Source: Yponomeuta sedellus
Taxonomy: Eukaryota; Arthropoda; Insecta; Lepidoptera; Yponomeutidae
Length of the DNA: 64,000 bases
Assembly (NCBI GenBank): GCA_934045075.1
Contig: OW203732.1
Coordinates: 14,424,201 to 14,488,200, forward strand
Reading direction: 5' to 3'
Shown here: piece after piece, positions 22,469 through 32,700 of the stretch
How the letters are laid out: every line of letters starts with the position of its first letter
Position numbering within the stretch: the first letter of the stretch is position 1
Position numbers and translations under genes: made by a program
The notes under the pieces: generated by a model
What the model was told of the DNA's origin: nothing
What the model saw: only the letters and a program-made list of their open reading frames with translations
Database searches by the model: none

Positions 22469-22685
22469 CTGTCTGTTAGCTTTTAGAATATACCTCGGGC
22501 GCTAGAGTAGGCTTCGGTTTTCGCCGAAAGCACTCGAGTGTAATACTACTTCCTGCTCTGTATAAAACTAATTAAGTGTCATATTAGTTCCGATTTCGAA
22601 ATTAGGTGTCATATTAGTTCCGGTATTTCTATTACACGAATATATACGATAGTAGCCAAGGTATATCCTAAAAGTTAACAGACTG
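22469..22685. mobile_element. TA-flanked MITE, copy 2
   Basis: Same ends as copy 1 (CTGTCTGTTAGC and GTTAACAGACTG). The centre differs by an internal near-repeat GTGTCATATTAGTTCCG present twice, and the right arm is more diverged. Confidence 0.7.
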
Positions 22686-22687
22686 TA

Positions 22688-23202
22688 TTTATGTCATAAA
22701 ACATAAGCTTAATATCAAAGAGGGCTTAGTAAGGGCCCTTGAATGATTTTTCGACTTGCACTTCCCATTACAACAGGAGTGTCGTCCGTCTTCCCTAGCA
22801 TAACGAAACATTTACTAAATCCATGGTTCCCTGGTTCCGCGGTGTTGCGCAAAATATTACGTGAATTAAGAAACACGGGAAAGTTCCGACGCAAAATATA
22901 GCTGAATAACACAGTTCATTCAGATAAGATAAGCTAAAGTAAAAACAAGGGACTGGCTCCCTTACGCTCCCGTGTAAAGGTGCATCTTCACTGCCGGGAT
23001 TTGGTACAGTTTGTTGTTATTTCAGATAAAGAAGCGGAGATGACTGCGAACCTTCGCAAGTCGGGGAGGCACCATAATAAGAAGGTGTAATTTAAAAAAT
23101 CGAACTATGGAATCACAAGGTCGTAAAAGGCGCCTGATTCATTAATTAAATCGAGCCCAATTTATCAATGGCCTAAGTTCAAATCTTCATAGATGAAGAT
23201 AC
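22688..23202. other. No gene seen
   Basis: A 65-codon minus-strand open frame at 22715-22912 has no recognisable feature. Confidence 0.3.
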
Positions 23203-23403
23203 GTATATATTGGGCTCTAGAGTAGGCTTCGATTTTCGCCGAAAGCACACGAGTAAAATATAAACTTTATAAAACTATATAAAACTTTTCTTCACTATTT
23301 TGAAAAGTTATGTAAAGTTATAAATAACAATACAATATAAACCTTACCTTATTGCAATATGATCCGATAATAGCCGAGGTATATTTTAAAAGCTAACAGA
23401 CTA
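23203..23403. mobile_element. TA-flanked MITE, copy 3, left end lost
   Basis: Matches copy 1 from GGGCTCTAGAGTAGGCTTCG to the right terminus CTAACAGACTATA, but the left terminal repeat is replaced by unrelated sequence. Confidence 0.65.
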
Positions 23404-23409
23404 TACTTG

Positions 23410-23735
23410 TCTTCCAGTTGGTGCATTCTGAGCATAGTTGGTTACTCGCAACTCAGTTAATCTACAGGTGTGCCAGCACCCTTACGGTGTCCGAAGGATG
23501 GTAAGGTCGTGGCGGCATGACTTATCTGGCTGATTGCAGTGCTATCGGTGAGCGCAGATTTGCCTCCTCAAACTTATGACGTAGTTGTCCTAATGTGCGA
23601 AGTTTCCATGAATCGTGGTGCAATTGGACTCTCGTTAATCTGTAACGATTGGCTTCTGGAGTGGTGTTTTTGTACCGCTGGTTTGGGATATAAGTATAAT
23701 GTTTAGTCGTTTTTGTTCTCCGGGTTGCCAATTAA
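23410..23735 (-). other. Unrecognised segment with a 69-codon open frame
   Basis: The frame 23522-23731 on the minus strand is rich in Arg, Lys and His (ends ANLRSPIALQSAR). GC content is higher than the flanks. No domain identified; an old exon or transposon scrap are both possible. Confidence 0.2.
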
Positions 23736-23867
23736 ATTAATGTAGGCGGCCTTGAATGTTCGGAAGAAGAGCTGTTTGGTTGGAAGGACAACAGAGGTCG
23801 ATAATACTTCAATTTCACAACGTTCGAATAGAAAAGCTCGTTTTGCTATAATAATAAATAATACACA

Positions 23868-23900
23868 ATATTTTCGTAAGCACTACACATTATTAATAGC
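23868..23900 (+). repeat. Stray match to the 189-bp unit
   Basis: ATTTTCGTAAGCACTACACA, then TTATTAA, resembles the start of the 189-bp unit at 21,889 with three changes. Only this short piece is present. Confidence 0.5.
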
Positions 23901-23917
23901 TTTAATTACAGAACAAT

Positions 23918-24018
23918 CACTGCCAATCAATCACAGTATTTTTCTAATCATAGAAAAATACTGTGATTGATTGGCAGTGGTCTGGTACTTGCCTTAATCA
24001 TAAGGCAAGTACCAGACC
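23918..24018. repeat. Two abutting perfect hairpins with identical loops
   Basis: Hairpin 1 has 29-bp perfect arms (23918-23946, 23951-23979); hairpin 2 has 18-bp perfect arms (23979-23996, 24001-24018). Both have the 4-nt loop ATCA and share base 23979. No mismatch is present, so both are young or kept by correction. Confidence 0.95.
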
Positions 24019-24254
24019 TAAGAAGCATAGTATTTTAGGCACCGACTTCAAAATGTACTTGTACAATGCCTACGTCTATACGTATTTCGATTTTAGAGGT
24101 CATATTCGTTTGAATGACTTCTGCGTTTGCACAAATGCCTTGGTGTTCTGAAGTCGATAAACATTGTTTTTTTTTGTTTTTGATTTTCTTGTATGCTACT
24201 GTTTTATTCTACGCTTTCTTCGTGCGGTTACTTGAAATTAGATTCGTTATTATT

Positions 24255-24304
24255 TTTATTCGTGTGTGTGTGTGCGAGGGTGAATGTGTGTGTGTGTGTG
24301 TGTT
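24255..24304. repeat. (GT)n microsatellite
   Basis: Interrupted GT tract, the longest run being at 24286-24302. Confidence 0.9.
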
Positions 24305-24655
24305 AGTATGGCATATAAATAAATAATCTATCCATGTATCTCAATCGTGGGTGTATGTGTGGTTGTTAACGCACCCGTAGCAACCCAATAAACGCGGGGA
24401 CCGTGTTGTTTCACTCTCTATTGGCCACTATCGTCATAAATCACCGGAAACAATAGACTACACTGCGGTTTCGACGTGATTGCAATTAACTCACGGATCG
24501 GCTCCACACGAGCAACACGGAGGTTGTATCTCCACTAAACAACCGTAAATTGCCACGCGCACACTTTGGGCGACACACGACGGTTCCGGTTGGATGATGA
24601 TTGTAACGACAAGGAATTGGCCCAGTAAAATGTATATGTCTCGGTTTTTGCCTGG
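24305..24655. other. No gene seen
   Basis: GC-richer than the flanks around 24,400-24,600, without an open frame or a repeat I recognise. Confidence 0.3.
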
Positions 24656-24665
24656 ATGTAAACAT

Positions 24666-24969
24666 TATTTTAAAAACCTATTTTGAGGCTGAAAATTCCA
24701 CCCATGCCGGGATTCGAACCCGCGACCTCTGGCTATTCGTGCCAGCGCTCTACGAACTGAGCTAATGAGCGACTCACCTGCAATACAGAGAATATTGTAA
24801 AGAGGTTCGAAATTTCACTGATGCCGGTGAGTCGCTCATTAGCTCAGTTGGTAGAGCGCTGGCACGGATAGCCAGAGGTCGTGGGTTCGAATCCCGGCAT
24901 GGGTGGAATTTTTAGCCTCTAAATAGGTTTTTAATACTGTCCTTAGCACGGGTTAGTGCATTAAAAAGA
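24666..24969. mobile_element. Family F tRNA-like hairpin element, copy b
   Basis: Left arm (tRNA-like, minus strand, about 24699-24770) and right arm (plus, 24834-24905) are inverted. The inner ends of the arms are shortened so they meet at ACTCACCTGC|AATACAGAG. The tail (CCTTAGCACGGGTTAGTGCA) is only at the right. Exact 10-bp repeats ATGTAAACAT lie at 24656-24665 and 24970-24979. Confidence 0.85.
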
Positions 24970-25114
24970 ATGTAAACATAATTTTAAATACTGTCATAGT
25001 CTGCTTTTTCGCCCATGGTAATTCTCGTGCGAACCGCGTTTCTCAACAACATCTTCTTGCCACGAGTAGCTTACTGCCAACTAAGGGGGGTGTATATATA
25101 TATATATTTATATA

Positions 25115-25208
25115 GTTAGCACTCCAAAGCGCCTTAGCGCCCATGTTTAATATATATATATATTTATTTATTTTAAACATAGGCGCTAAGGCGCTTTGGA
25201 GTGCTAAC
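25115..25208. repeat. Long palindrome with AT-rich spacer
   Basis: 35-bp arms (25115-25149 and 25174-25208) with one mismatch; the arms contain AAAGCGCCTTAGCGCC. The spacer is TA-rich and a TA tract lies immediately left. It may be a small foldback element or cruciform-prone site. Confidence 0.85.
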
Positions 25209-25386
25209 TAGCGCCACCGATGGAATAAAAAATAACTTGTTTTATACTTAATATGTTTTTTTCGAAAAGTAAACAATTATCTTAAGCACTATGACAATTA
25301 TTTTTAAAACATTCAATTTAGAATCTAGGATAGTTATCTATATATTAAGATTTAAGAGGTATACTTTTTGAATAATAAAACATGTT

Positions 25387-25797
25387 ATTATATTCTTTGT
25401 CATGCACTAACCCGTGCTAAGGACAATTTTAAAAACCTATTTAGAGCCGGGATTCGAACCCGCGGTGGAATTTTTAGCCTCTAATTAGGTTTTTAAAATT
25501 GTCCTTAGCTCGAGTTAGTGCATTAAAAAGAATATAATCATGTCGGTACAGCGATATCATTCCGATGTAAAACCTAGCTGCAAAGTAGGTACTCGGGGCT
25601 GCAAGTGATGCAAATTACTTCAGCCAGATGTCGTTGCCTTTACGTAATACAGAGAATATTGTAAAAAGTTTCGATATTTTACTGATGCCGGTGAGTCGCC
25701 CATTAGCTCAGTTGGAAGAGCGCTGGCACGGATAGCCAGAGGTCGCGGGTTTGAATCCCGCCATGGGTGAATTTTTTAGCCTCTACATAAGTTTTTT
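25387..25797. mobile_element. Family F hairpin element, copy c (three-arm form)
   Basis: From left: tail and a short arm, an inverted short arm with its own tail (to about 25,538), about 80 bp of central sequence, then a full right arm with the tRNA-like segment at 25698-25769 and no tail. Exact 9-bp repeats AAACATGTT at 25378-25386 and 25798-25806 bracket the whole, so the three arms moved as one unit. Confidence 0.7.
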
Positions 25798-25806
25798 AAA
25801 CATGTT

Positions 25807-27425
25807 GTGATTTTTAATCCATTAGTGGCGCCTTAACAGCTAGAGTTAAGTAAGCAATAAATAGTGGCGGCTTTATGATTTTTGTGACATTGGTTTTATT
25901 TCATAAACTAATGCAAGAAATTGGAACATTTGGCCTTCACTTGTTAAATCTGAAAATTGCACGACTGGAACTAAAAATGAATTCGCGATCACGATTTCGC
26001 GATTAGTGATACCTGCTGTTACTCACTTTGTAGGAGGAATCGATGTAGGCAGGCATCCTTGAAACAACGTTAATAAAATAGTAATTTTGCCGAGATGTGG
26101 AACATTTCTGTAATAGTTTGCACGCATTTATTCTTTTTGAATAAGAAGAAAAAAAAGGTAATAATTAATCGATCATCAAAAATACGGGTTTGATCAGAAA
26201 AAAATGTTTTTTCTAACAGGAAACTTTTCTAGCAGTGAACCAGTGGTCGGCAGAAGGTATAAAATTGAGATGCAAAAAAATCCAAAATGATCAGCAGAAT
26301 ATTTCAAATAGATCCTTCACAAAAACTTCCAAATTAGTCGGCAGAAAATTACGAAAAATTAAAATAGATTAAATTGACTCTTAAATTTTTTACTCAAGTC
26401 TACAGTTTTAGTTTACATTTTGCTGCGTAAAATGAATTGTATCGAGCAACTAGGATACGATTATCTGTAAGTATCCTAAAATATTGTGTTCAGAGAGTAA
26501 ACCAGAGAAGAAACAAAAAACACTGTCTCTCTCTCATGTTGACCGAGTAAATAATTTGCACATCAATTTGTTTTGGTTCCTATAATATTATATCGACAAT
26601 ATTTGACCTACTTCGTTTATCTTCTCTCGTCGACTGATGAAATGACTTTTACAGATCAAATTATTTCTTTTGCTTATCAAGTCGTTTCTAATGGGATGAA
26701 GTAGTAAATATAGTAGGTTCTATTCCCAGCTAAGGGAGTACCACGGCACGATAAAAGTTTTGTCCCATTATCGGCTATCTTTCTTTACTTCACCGCGTAA
26801 ATCGAGATGCCGCTACCCAATACTAGGATAAAACTTTTATTTTGTCCTTGTGCTCCTCTAGTATTGGTTGGTATATGCTCTTAATATATGTTTTGGAATT
26901 AAAATACTGAGGCGACTATTCAATTATTAATCTTCTTTATTTTGACTCTAGAATATTTATTTTGAAGTTGATTAGAATCAAGGCGTGTAGCAAACCCTGA
27001 TCTCTGCCTACCCTTCCGGAATGATGGCGTTAGCTTATGTATGTACTCAATACGAATTTATGTAATAATGTATGTACGAAATAACGCAGATACTAACTCG
27101 GTACAAAAAGCGGGCTACGCGGTTCGCTCTATGCCGCAAAGCTCACTTGTCAACAACGCATATTTAATGTAAGTAAATTAAAGGCAAAGTTCCCCGCAGC
27201 TAGACAATGAGCGAATCTCGTAGCCCACTGTGTACGCGGCGGGACAAAAGGCTCATTGCGAGTATTGTGTTTTAGTGGCGGCCCGCGATCGCGGACTTAT
27301 AGTGACATCCGGGGAAATGTTAATTAAGGAGCGCGTTACACTGCCTCCCTGACAAGGTTTCAGGAAAATCTAAGAGCAGAAAGCGTTTTCTACAACAGAA
27401 AAAAAATTGAAAACTTAAATATTAA
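25807..27425. other. No gene; weak 44-53 bp periodic motif
   Basis: At 26192, 26245, 26289 and 26336 the word GRTCRGCAGAA (or a decayed form) recurs. Otherwise no coding signal. A GC-richer patch at 27,190-27,340 is unassigned. Confidence 0.35.
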
Positions 27426-27432
27426 TAACATT

Positions 27433-27476
27433 ATATTCTTTTTAATGCACTTACCCGTGCTACGGACAATTTAGAG
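27433..27476. mobile_element. Family F element, 44-bp tail-only insertion
   Basis: Consists of the F tail only (ATATTCTTTTTAATGCAC.. to GGACAATTTAGAG). Exact 7-bp repeats TAACATT at 27426-27432 and 27477-27483 bracket it. Confidence 0.65.
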
Positions 27477-27483
27477 TAACATT

Positions 27484-28815
27484 CCTAATATGGACAAAAA
27501 CAGAAATAAAAATTTGATGTTCATTGACATGTCGGCCAAACCAAGACAAAACAATTATCCAAAACAAGACAAGTGATTTTTTGTGCGCCTACTCGGAGTT
27601 TAGTGACGCTAAAAGACAATCAAGTAACATCGTAGATCTCGTCTTCACTTACCATCAGGTGAGATAGAGGCCGGAGCAGGAGCTTAAAAAACTAGAAAAG
27701 CCTTGGCTGGCAAATAGTTGGAAACTATTTGCGTCGCTTGCATTTTGACACCTGCACTGAAGCAATTGGAATAATTGGACTAGCCTTTGTCTAATCGTAG
27801 GTGATTTTTTATTTCATTTTCGACAACTTTGCAATTGCGTGTTGTTGATGTTGTTGATAGTAGTGGCCTTTACAGTCAATTATTGTAGTAAGGGTAGGAA
27901 GCTAAGCTTCAACTAAGTGAGCCTACACACAAAGCTGATTACAAGGTTTCGCTCAGTTGGTACTCAGGGCATATCGGGATTAATGATATGTTGGTAATCT
28001 GTAAGCTGTTAAAGTTATTATATGATACGACGGTTGCACGGTATCGGTACTCAAAGGCAACAAGAAGCCTTCCCTTGAATAGCGCTCTCGGGGCCCTTCC
28101 CTCGCTGATAACAATTATTTCCAGACTCGCCCTTTTATTTATGAAACAGAATTATTCCACGCGGCAAAAGGATTTGGTTCCGCGTTGGCCTCTTTCAATG
28201 GTAGGTGTATGATATTTAAGTAAAGGTATGAACACGCTTGGGTGCCCGCAAGTACCAGCAAGAAATGCCGTCAAAATGCCACCGGTAAATGAAATGAAAA
28301 AAGTCAAAAAACGCCTTCAAAATACGCTCTAACAGAGACTACAGTTCGCTAATTTTAACACTAGTTGGCGCTGATACTATTCCTTATCGCGGTTTGCTTG
28401 GGTCAGTGATGCGTTTGCAAATTGATAGAGTTTGATGGTTTTTTCACGGATTCCGCACACGAATGTTTTACCAATTTGTGGGCACCTCTGCCAACAAAAA
28501 AACGTGGCCAAAATCAGCAGGTGATATTGCTACTAAAACTGCATTAACCTAACTTAGAATGACAAAGTCATTACATGCCCGATTCTCTATAATTAGTTTT
28601 GTGTCTAATAATTAAAAAAGTGAGTGTTAAATAAAATTTAAATTCTTCGATATTTGATAATGTTTCACCTTCGTGCGATATTAGTCGAACACAAAAAGTG
28701 TAAATTAAATTATAGACCTACAATCGCATATTTAGATAATATAAATCTGAAAAAACGAACTCCTGTAACAAACTCTCAAGTTGTAGAATACGAACTCTAA
28801 TCGGCGCGCGTCAGG
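27484..28815. other. No gene seen
   Basis: A 74-codon open frame at 27988-28212 has no recognisable feature. Remaining sequence is AT-rich. Confidence 0.3.
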
Positions 28816-28819
28816 AATC

Positions 28820-28997
28820 TTACATAACATAAAATTTACATACAGGCACATCCATTGCTTCTCGCCCCACAATAGGATACCCTGAGTCGTGGGAAACAGA
28901 AACAACGACATCACAAACAAGTAAACATCCAAGACCTGGGGGTTTTTTGTCTTCAGCCGGGGTTCGACCCCGGGACCTCTTGCATGGTACACAGAGG
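28820..28997 (-). repeat. tRNA-derived SINE, family A, head deleted in part
   Basis: Body and box B region (minus strand GAGGTCCCGGGGTCGAACCC) match the family. About 24 bp of the D-arm side of the head are missing between ACCATGC and CTCTGT. Confidence 0.65.
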
Positions 28998-29022
28998 TAA
29001 ACTCAAACTGTCAACTGGCTGC

Positions 29023-29810
29023 CGTTTGGTGCGGTCTTATGTGTTTCTGTTTTCCTATACGGATTAGAAGCGTGGACACTAACTCAGACTATGTGTAAAC
29101 GGTTAGAAGCTATCGAAATGTGGATTTGCAGAAGAATGTTGAAAATATGTTGGACAGATAAAGTAAAAAACGGACTGGTACTACAGAGAATGCACAAGAG
29201 TTTGGAGCTACTAAGACAAGAGAGAAGGCACAGGTGTTTGGAGCTATTAAGGACTATTAAGACAAGGAAACTGCAATACATGGGTTACATAATGCGGAAT
29301 AATAAATAAGATCTACTCCTATTGATCCGGTAGGGTAAAGTACAGGGCCGCAGAAGACCTGGCCCTAGAGTCTAATAGTTACATAGTTTTTCAATAGAAT
29401 TATATAAGCACGACAATAGTTGTTATTTGCCTCAATTTGGTAGTTTACAAACCAATAGCAGTACAATGGCATTCCAGGGGTATAACCCGCGCAAATTAAA
29501 TTGGCATATCTCGCGAAGTAGTTCGAATTGTGCGAGGCGCCGAGCTAAGTAGCATGGGTTACACCATTGCAATTCGATTGGTTACTAGACTACCGAAAGT
29601 GGGAATGAAACGACTATTACCGGACTAATACGACGCTATTGAACGACTATGTATTTTAGAGCCTCGCCGCTAAGCTGTAAAAGAAGTCACTGGCTGCAAA
29701 ACTTGGCTGAATGGTTTCGGACAGGCACCATCAATTTGTTCCGAGCCGCGGGTTACAGTGGCCACAATGATAGCCAACCTCAGGAGATGGCACTACAAGA
29801 AGAAGACAAT
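29023..29810 (+). pseudogene. Non-LTR reverse-transcriptase C-terminal remnant, split by an insertion
   Basis: 29023-29309 encodes VFLYGLEAWTLTQTMCKRLE, then EMWICRRMLKICWTDKVKNG and a tail KLQYMGYIMRNNK. This is the typical region after the polymerase domain of insect endonuclease-reverse transcriptase LINEs. The same protein resumes at about 29,680 with SHWLQNLAEWFRTGTINLFR. An intervening segment of about 285 bp (29,375-29,660) is foreign. Stops and a frameshift show it is dead. Confidence 0.75.
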
Positions 29811-29840
29811 CTAGTACCCCTATATGCAATCTACCCCTAT

Positions 29841-30196
29841 CTTCTTCTTCAGGCTATATTATGTAGTCCACTGCTGGACATAGCCCTCCCCTAATGAGCG
29901 ACATAGCGCGCTGTCTTCAGCTTGCCGCATCCAGCATCTGCCGGCAGTTTTTCGCAGATCGTCATCCCACCTGGTCGGAGGGCGTCCTACACTACGTTTG
30001 CCGAGTCGCGGTCTCCACTCAAGAACACGTTTACTCCAACGGTTGTCGGTTCGTCGCGAGATATGGCCAGCCCACTGCCACTTCAGCTTGCTGATTCTCT
30101 GAGCTATGTCGATAACTTTGGTTCTCTGTCAGATGCATTCGTTACGAATCCTTCAGAGAAACTCCGAGCATAGCTCTCTCCGTAGCTCGCTGAGCC
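29841..30196 (-). mobile_element. 5'-truncated RTE-type LINE insertion
   Basis: 29859-30128 on the minus strand is open for 90 codons: IAQRISKLKWQWAGHISRRT, then LEWRPRLGKRSVGRPPTRWD and EGYVQQWTT before the stop. This is the best preserved copy of the family. Stops occur upstream of 30128. GAA repeats form the 3' tail at the left. Exact 10-bp repeats CTACCCCTAT at 29831-29840 and 30197-30206 mark a target-primed insertion. Confidence 0.85.
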
Positions 30197-30206
30197 CTAC
30201 CCCTAT

Positions 30207-30599
30207 GACAATATTTTAATATGAACATTTTATCCCTTCGAATAAAAAAAAACACCATCAGAAGGCACATATTACCGAACAACGGCTGAGATAAAAAGAG
30301 CGAACAGGAATACGCATTTGGCTCCGGAATAAAGTTCAATATCGGGAGCACGGGACAATGAATCGGCAGAAAATATTTGACCCACTTCCATACTATTTGC
30401 TTCCTCCTAGATACCAGAAACTATAGACGGGAAATAGGGAATACAATACTGAAAACCGAGTGGTTCGAAAGCCGCGGTTATGTAACTAGTCACTAAATAT
30501 GCAATGACACATTTAAGTACTAGTTCATGTAATGTAATGTTGTTGTTATGTAGAGTTGATACATTTTGTTTATAATCCTTAATTAAATTATTATAACTC
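30207..30599. other. No gene seen
   Basis: A 135-codon minus-strand frame over 30407-30814 starts in a SINE and drifts into AT-rich DNA; I do not treat it as a gene. Confidence 0.3.
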
Positions 30600-30715
30600 T
30601 TGAACATTGCACACCAGTAATTTACAGAGATAGGGTACTTAATATGTAGTTTATAATAGTAATACACAATCGGTGGTCTTATTGGTAAAAGCGATCTCCT
30701 CCAGTCAACCTTGGG
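30600..30715 (-). repeat. LINE family E 3' end, diverged
   Basis: GGTCTTATTGGTAAAAGCGA, then TCTCCTCCAGTCAACCTTGG, is the inverted, altered form of the E terminus. The adjoining SINE begins where it stops. Confidence 0.45.
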
Positions 30716-30885
30716 AGGGGCAGGACTCAAAGAAGATGAGAGAAGGACATTACAAACATGGAAACACACCGAGACTGAATCCATTTGTACAAATTGAATT
30801 ACGGCGGACTCCAATGGAAATCGAACCTGCTACCTACCTCGTTTGGTCATCGAGCGCGTTTACCGCTCGACCAACGAGGCTGTCA
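30716..30885 (-). repeat. tRNA-derived SINE, family D
   Basis: The minus-strand head GCCTCGTTGGTCGAGCGGTA is followed by AGCAGGTTCGATTTCC (box B-like). The body contains CCATGTTTGTAATGTCC, as in the 49.75 kb copy. Confidence 0.65.
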
Positions 30886-31041
30886 TCCAATACTCAATAC
30901 TCAATAATTTATTGCATTCCACAGGTATGTACAGATGACATATACTATACCTAGATATGAATCTTTGTGGACCCTGTAGGGCACGCAACCTTATAAATTA
31001 TAGGAGGCCTTTATAAATTGAGCCTATGACATTTTAGTTCT

Positions 31042-31675
31042 TTTTCTTCTTCTTCAGGCTATATTAGTCCACTGCTGAAAGTGAAAGTGAAAAAAGTTTT
31101 ATTTACCACACAAAAATAACAGATAATAATTATTGTCTCATTCACATGTTTGTGGTAAAAAGGAATGGGCTCAGCGTTATTGCCGTGACTGCATGCGTAG
31201 TCTCGGCGCTGGTTTTCAGCCCGTCCCTTTTAGTAAATTGATATTATTACATAATATACGCCATTACATAAAAAAAAATAAAGAAATATATATATATCAC
31301 AAACAAATTAGCAACAGGACACAAATAGTAATTGTTTACAAAAAAAAAAAAAATATGTATAATAATAAAAATGTTACACTTCAATGACAAATTAAAATTG
31401 ATTAAATATAGAGCAAATAAATTGATTACAACATAATACACACTGCAATTATTATCAAAATTTCATTGTATACAGATTTAAATGACAAAAAAAAAAATAA
31501 TAAAAACAACAAGTTAACTTTTTTCCAGTGGCGTGCGTGAGTGGTATGGAATTTCCCCATGACAGTTTAATTTTTAATTATCATCGAAATATGTATTATA
31601 TAAATATAGAAGCTAGCAGCTACAAGGCTCTTTGTTGGCTGGACATAGCCCTCCCCTAATGAGCGCCATAGCGCA
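31042..31675 (-). mobile_element. RTE tail split by a nested LINE 3' end
   Basis: The minus-strand RTE end (GAAGAAG..GCCTGAA side) is interrupted after CCACTGCTG at 31,078 and resumes at 31,636 with GGACATAGCCCTCCCCTAAT. GCTG flanks the insert on both sides. The two outer pieces join in the order seen intact at 29,850-29,900. Confidence 0.65.
31079..31635 (-). repeat. Nested LINE-like insert with GTGAAA-rich end
   Basis: Left end AAAGTGAAAGTGAAAAAAGT is the complement of a polypyrimidine 3' end. The body holds TCGGCGCTGGTTTTCAGCCC and long A-rich stretches. No reverse-transcriptase motif is visible. Confidence 0.45.
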
Positions 31676-31873
31676 AGGTTGTGCCATCATTGGGGGGTAA
31701 TGCCCATAATCCCCACGCTGGGCATGCGGGTTGGGGATCGCAGTTTGGTGGAATTATACTGCAGGGTGTGCTGCTGCCCACCCCCCGGTTTGTGTCCCTT
31801 AGTCGCCTTTTACGACACCCGCGGAAAGAATTTGGGTTGGTGCTATTCTCTAGGCCGACACCACACAGCTTTT
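31676..31873. repeat. LINE-type repeat with 'gtcgccttttacgacacc' word
   Basis: TTAGTCGCCTTTTACGACAC, then CCGCGG and GGCCGACACCACACAGC, is a word I know from many lepidopteran LINE ends. Orientation and family are uncertain. Confidence 0.45.
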
Positions 31874-31973
31874 AATTCTAAGTATGTTGTATTATCATCA
31901 AACGTTATTATATAAATACTATATTAATATCGCACATGCTTCTTATATATGACAATTTAACAATTTTATATAT

Positions 31974-32226
31974 TTAAAAACCTATTTAGAGGCTAAAAAT
32001 TTCACCCATGCCGGGATTCGAACCCGCAACCTCTGGCTATCCGTACCAGCGCTCTTCACTTCACTGATGCTGTGAGTCGCCCATTGGCTCAATTTGTAGA
32101 GCGCTGGTACGGATAGCCAGAGGTTGCGGGTTCGAATCCCGGCATGGGTGAAATTTTTAGCCTCTAAATAGGTTTTTTAAATTTGTTCCTTAGCACGGGT
32201 TAGTGCATTAAAAATAAAAATAGAAT
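31974..32226. mobile_element. Family F hairpin element, copy f
   Basis: Left arm without tail, right arm (tRNA-like 32079-32150, plus strand) with tail. The arm interiors are shortened so the left tRNA-like part is cut at its 5' third. Exact 12-bp repeats AATTTTATATAT lie at 31962-31973 and 32227-32238. Confidence 0.85.
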
Positions 32227-32251
32227 AATTTTATATATGACAATAGAATTA

Positions 32252-32442
32252 ATTAAAACTGTTTTTATACGGATTTATGCTCGTTTATTACATTTTTTAC
32301 AATTTTCCAACGTTTCCAACGGGACCACGGCACCTGAAAAAGTACCGAAACGTTGGAAAATTGTAAAAATGTAATAAACGAAAATAAATCCGTATAAAAA
32401 CAGTTTTAATTATGTCTACTGCTCGTGTTAACCTTAGAAAAT
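32252..32442. mobile_element. Family H2 foldback element, copy 1
   Basis: Inverted arms start ATTAAAACTGTTTTTATACG and close on a core with GGGACCACGGCACCTGAAAA and CCGAAACGTTGG. A one-sided tail (TATGTCTACTGCTCGTGTTA..) ends the right side. Exact 12-bp repeats ACAATAGAATTA lie at 32240-32251 and 32443-32454. No coding content. Confidence 0.85.
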
Positions 32443-32700
32443 ACAATAGAATTATTAAATCATTATCAATAAATTTCTATTATAATTAAGATTCGTCTGT
32501 AAATTATTAGTGTTGTATAATATATTGTACAAAAACAAAAGCCTAGAACGAAATTATTGCACAAATATTTTTTAGCGTGTTTTTAAGTACTATATAATCT
32601 GCAGGACTACTTTGCGACTCCTGTAAAACCTTACTAAAAGTACAATAGTACTTGGTACCTAGGGCAGACTTCTGAAATGAGAATAACTTTCTGTGAATAC

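Noticed and set aside
29894..30173. Plus-strand frames of 66 and 83 codons
   Set aside because: They are the antisense of the RTE reverse-transcriptase end, whose minus-strand reading matches known motifs.
30407..30814. 135-codon minus-strand gene
   Set aside because: It starts in SINE and LINE debris, has no domain, and its composition follows the AT-rich flank.
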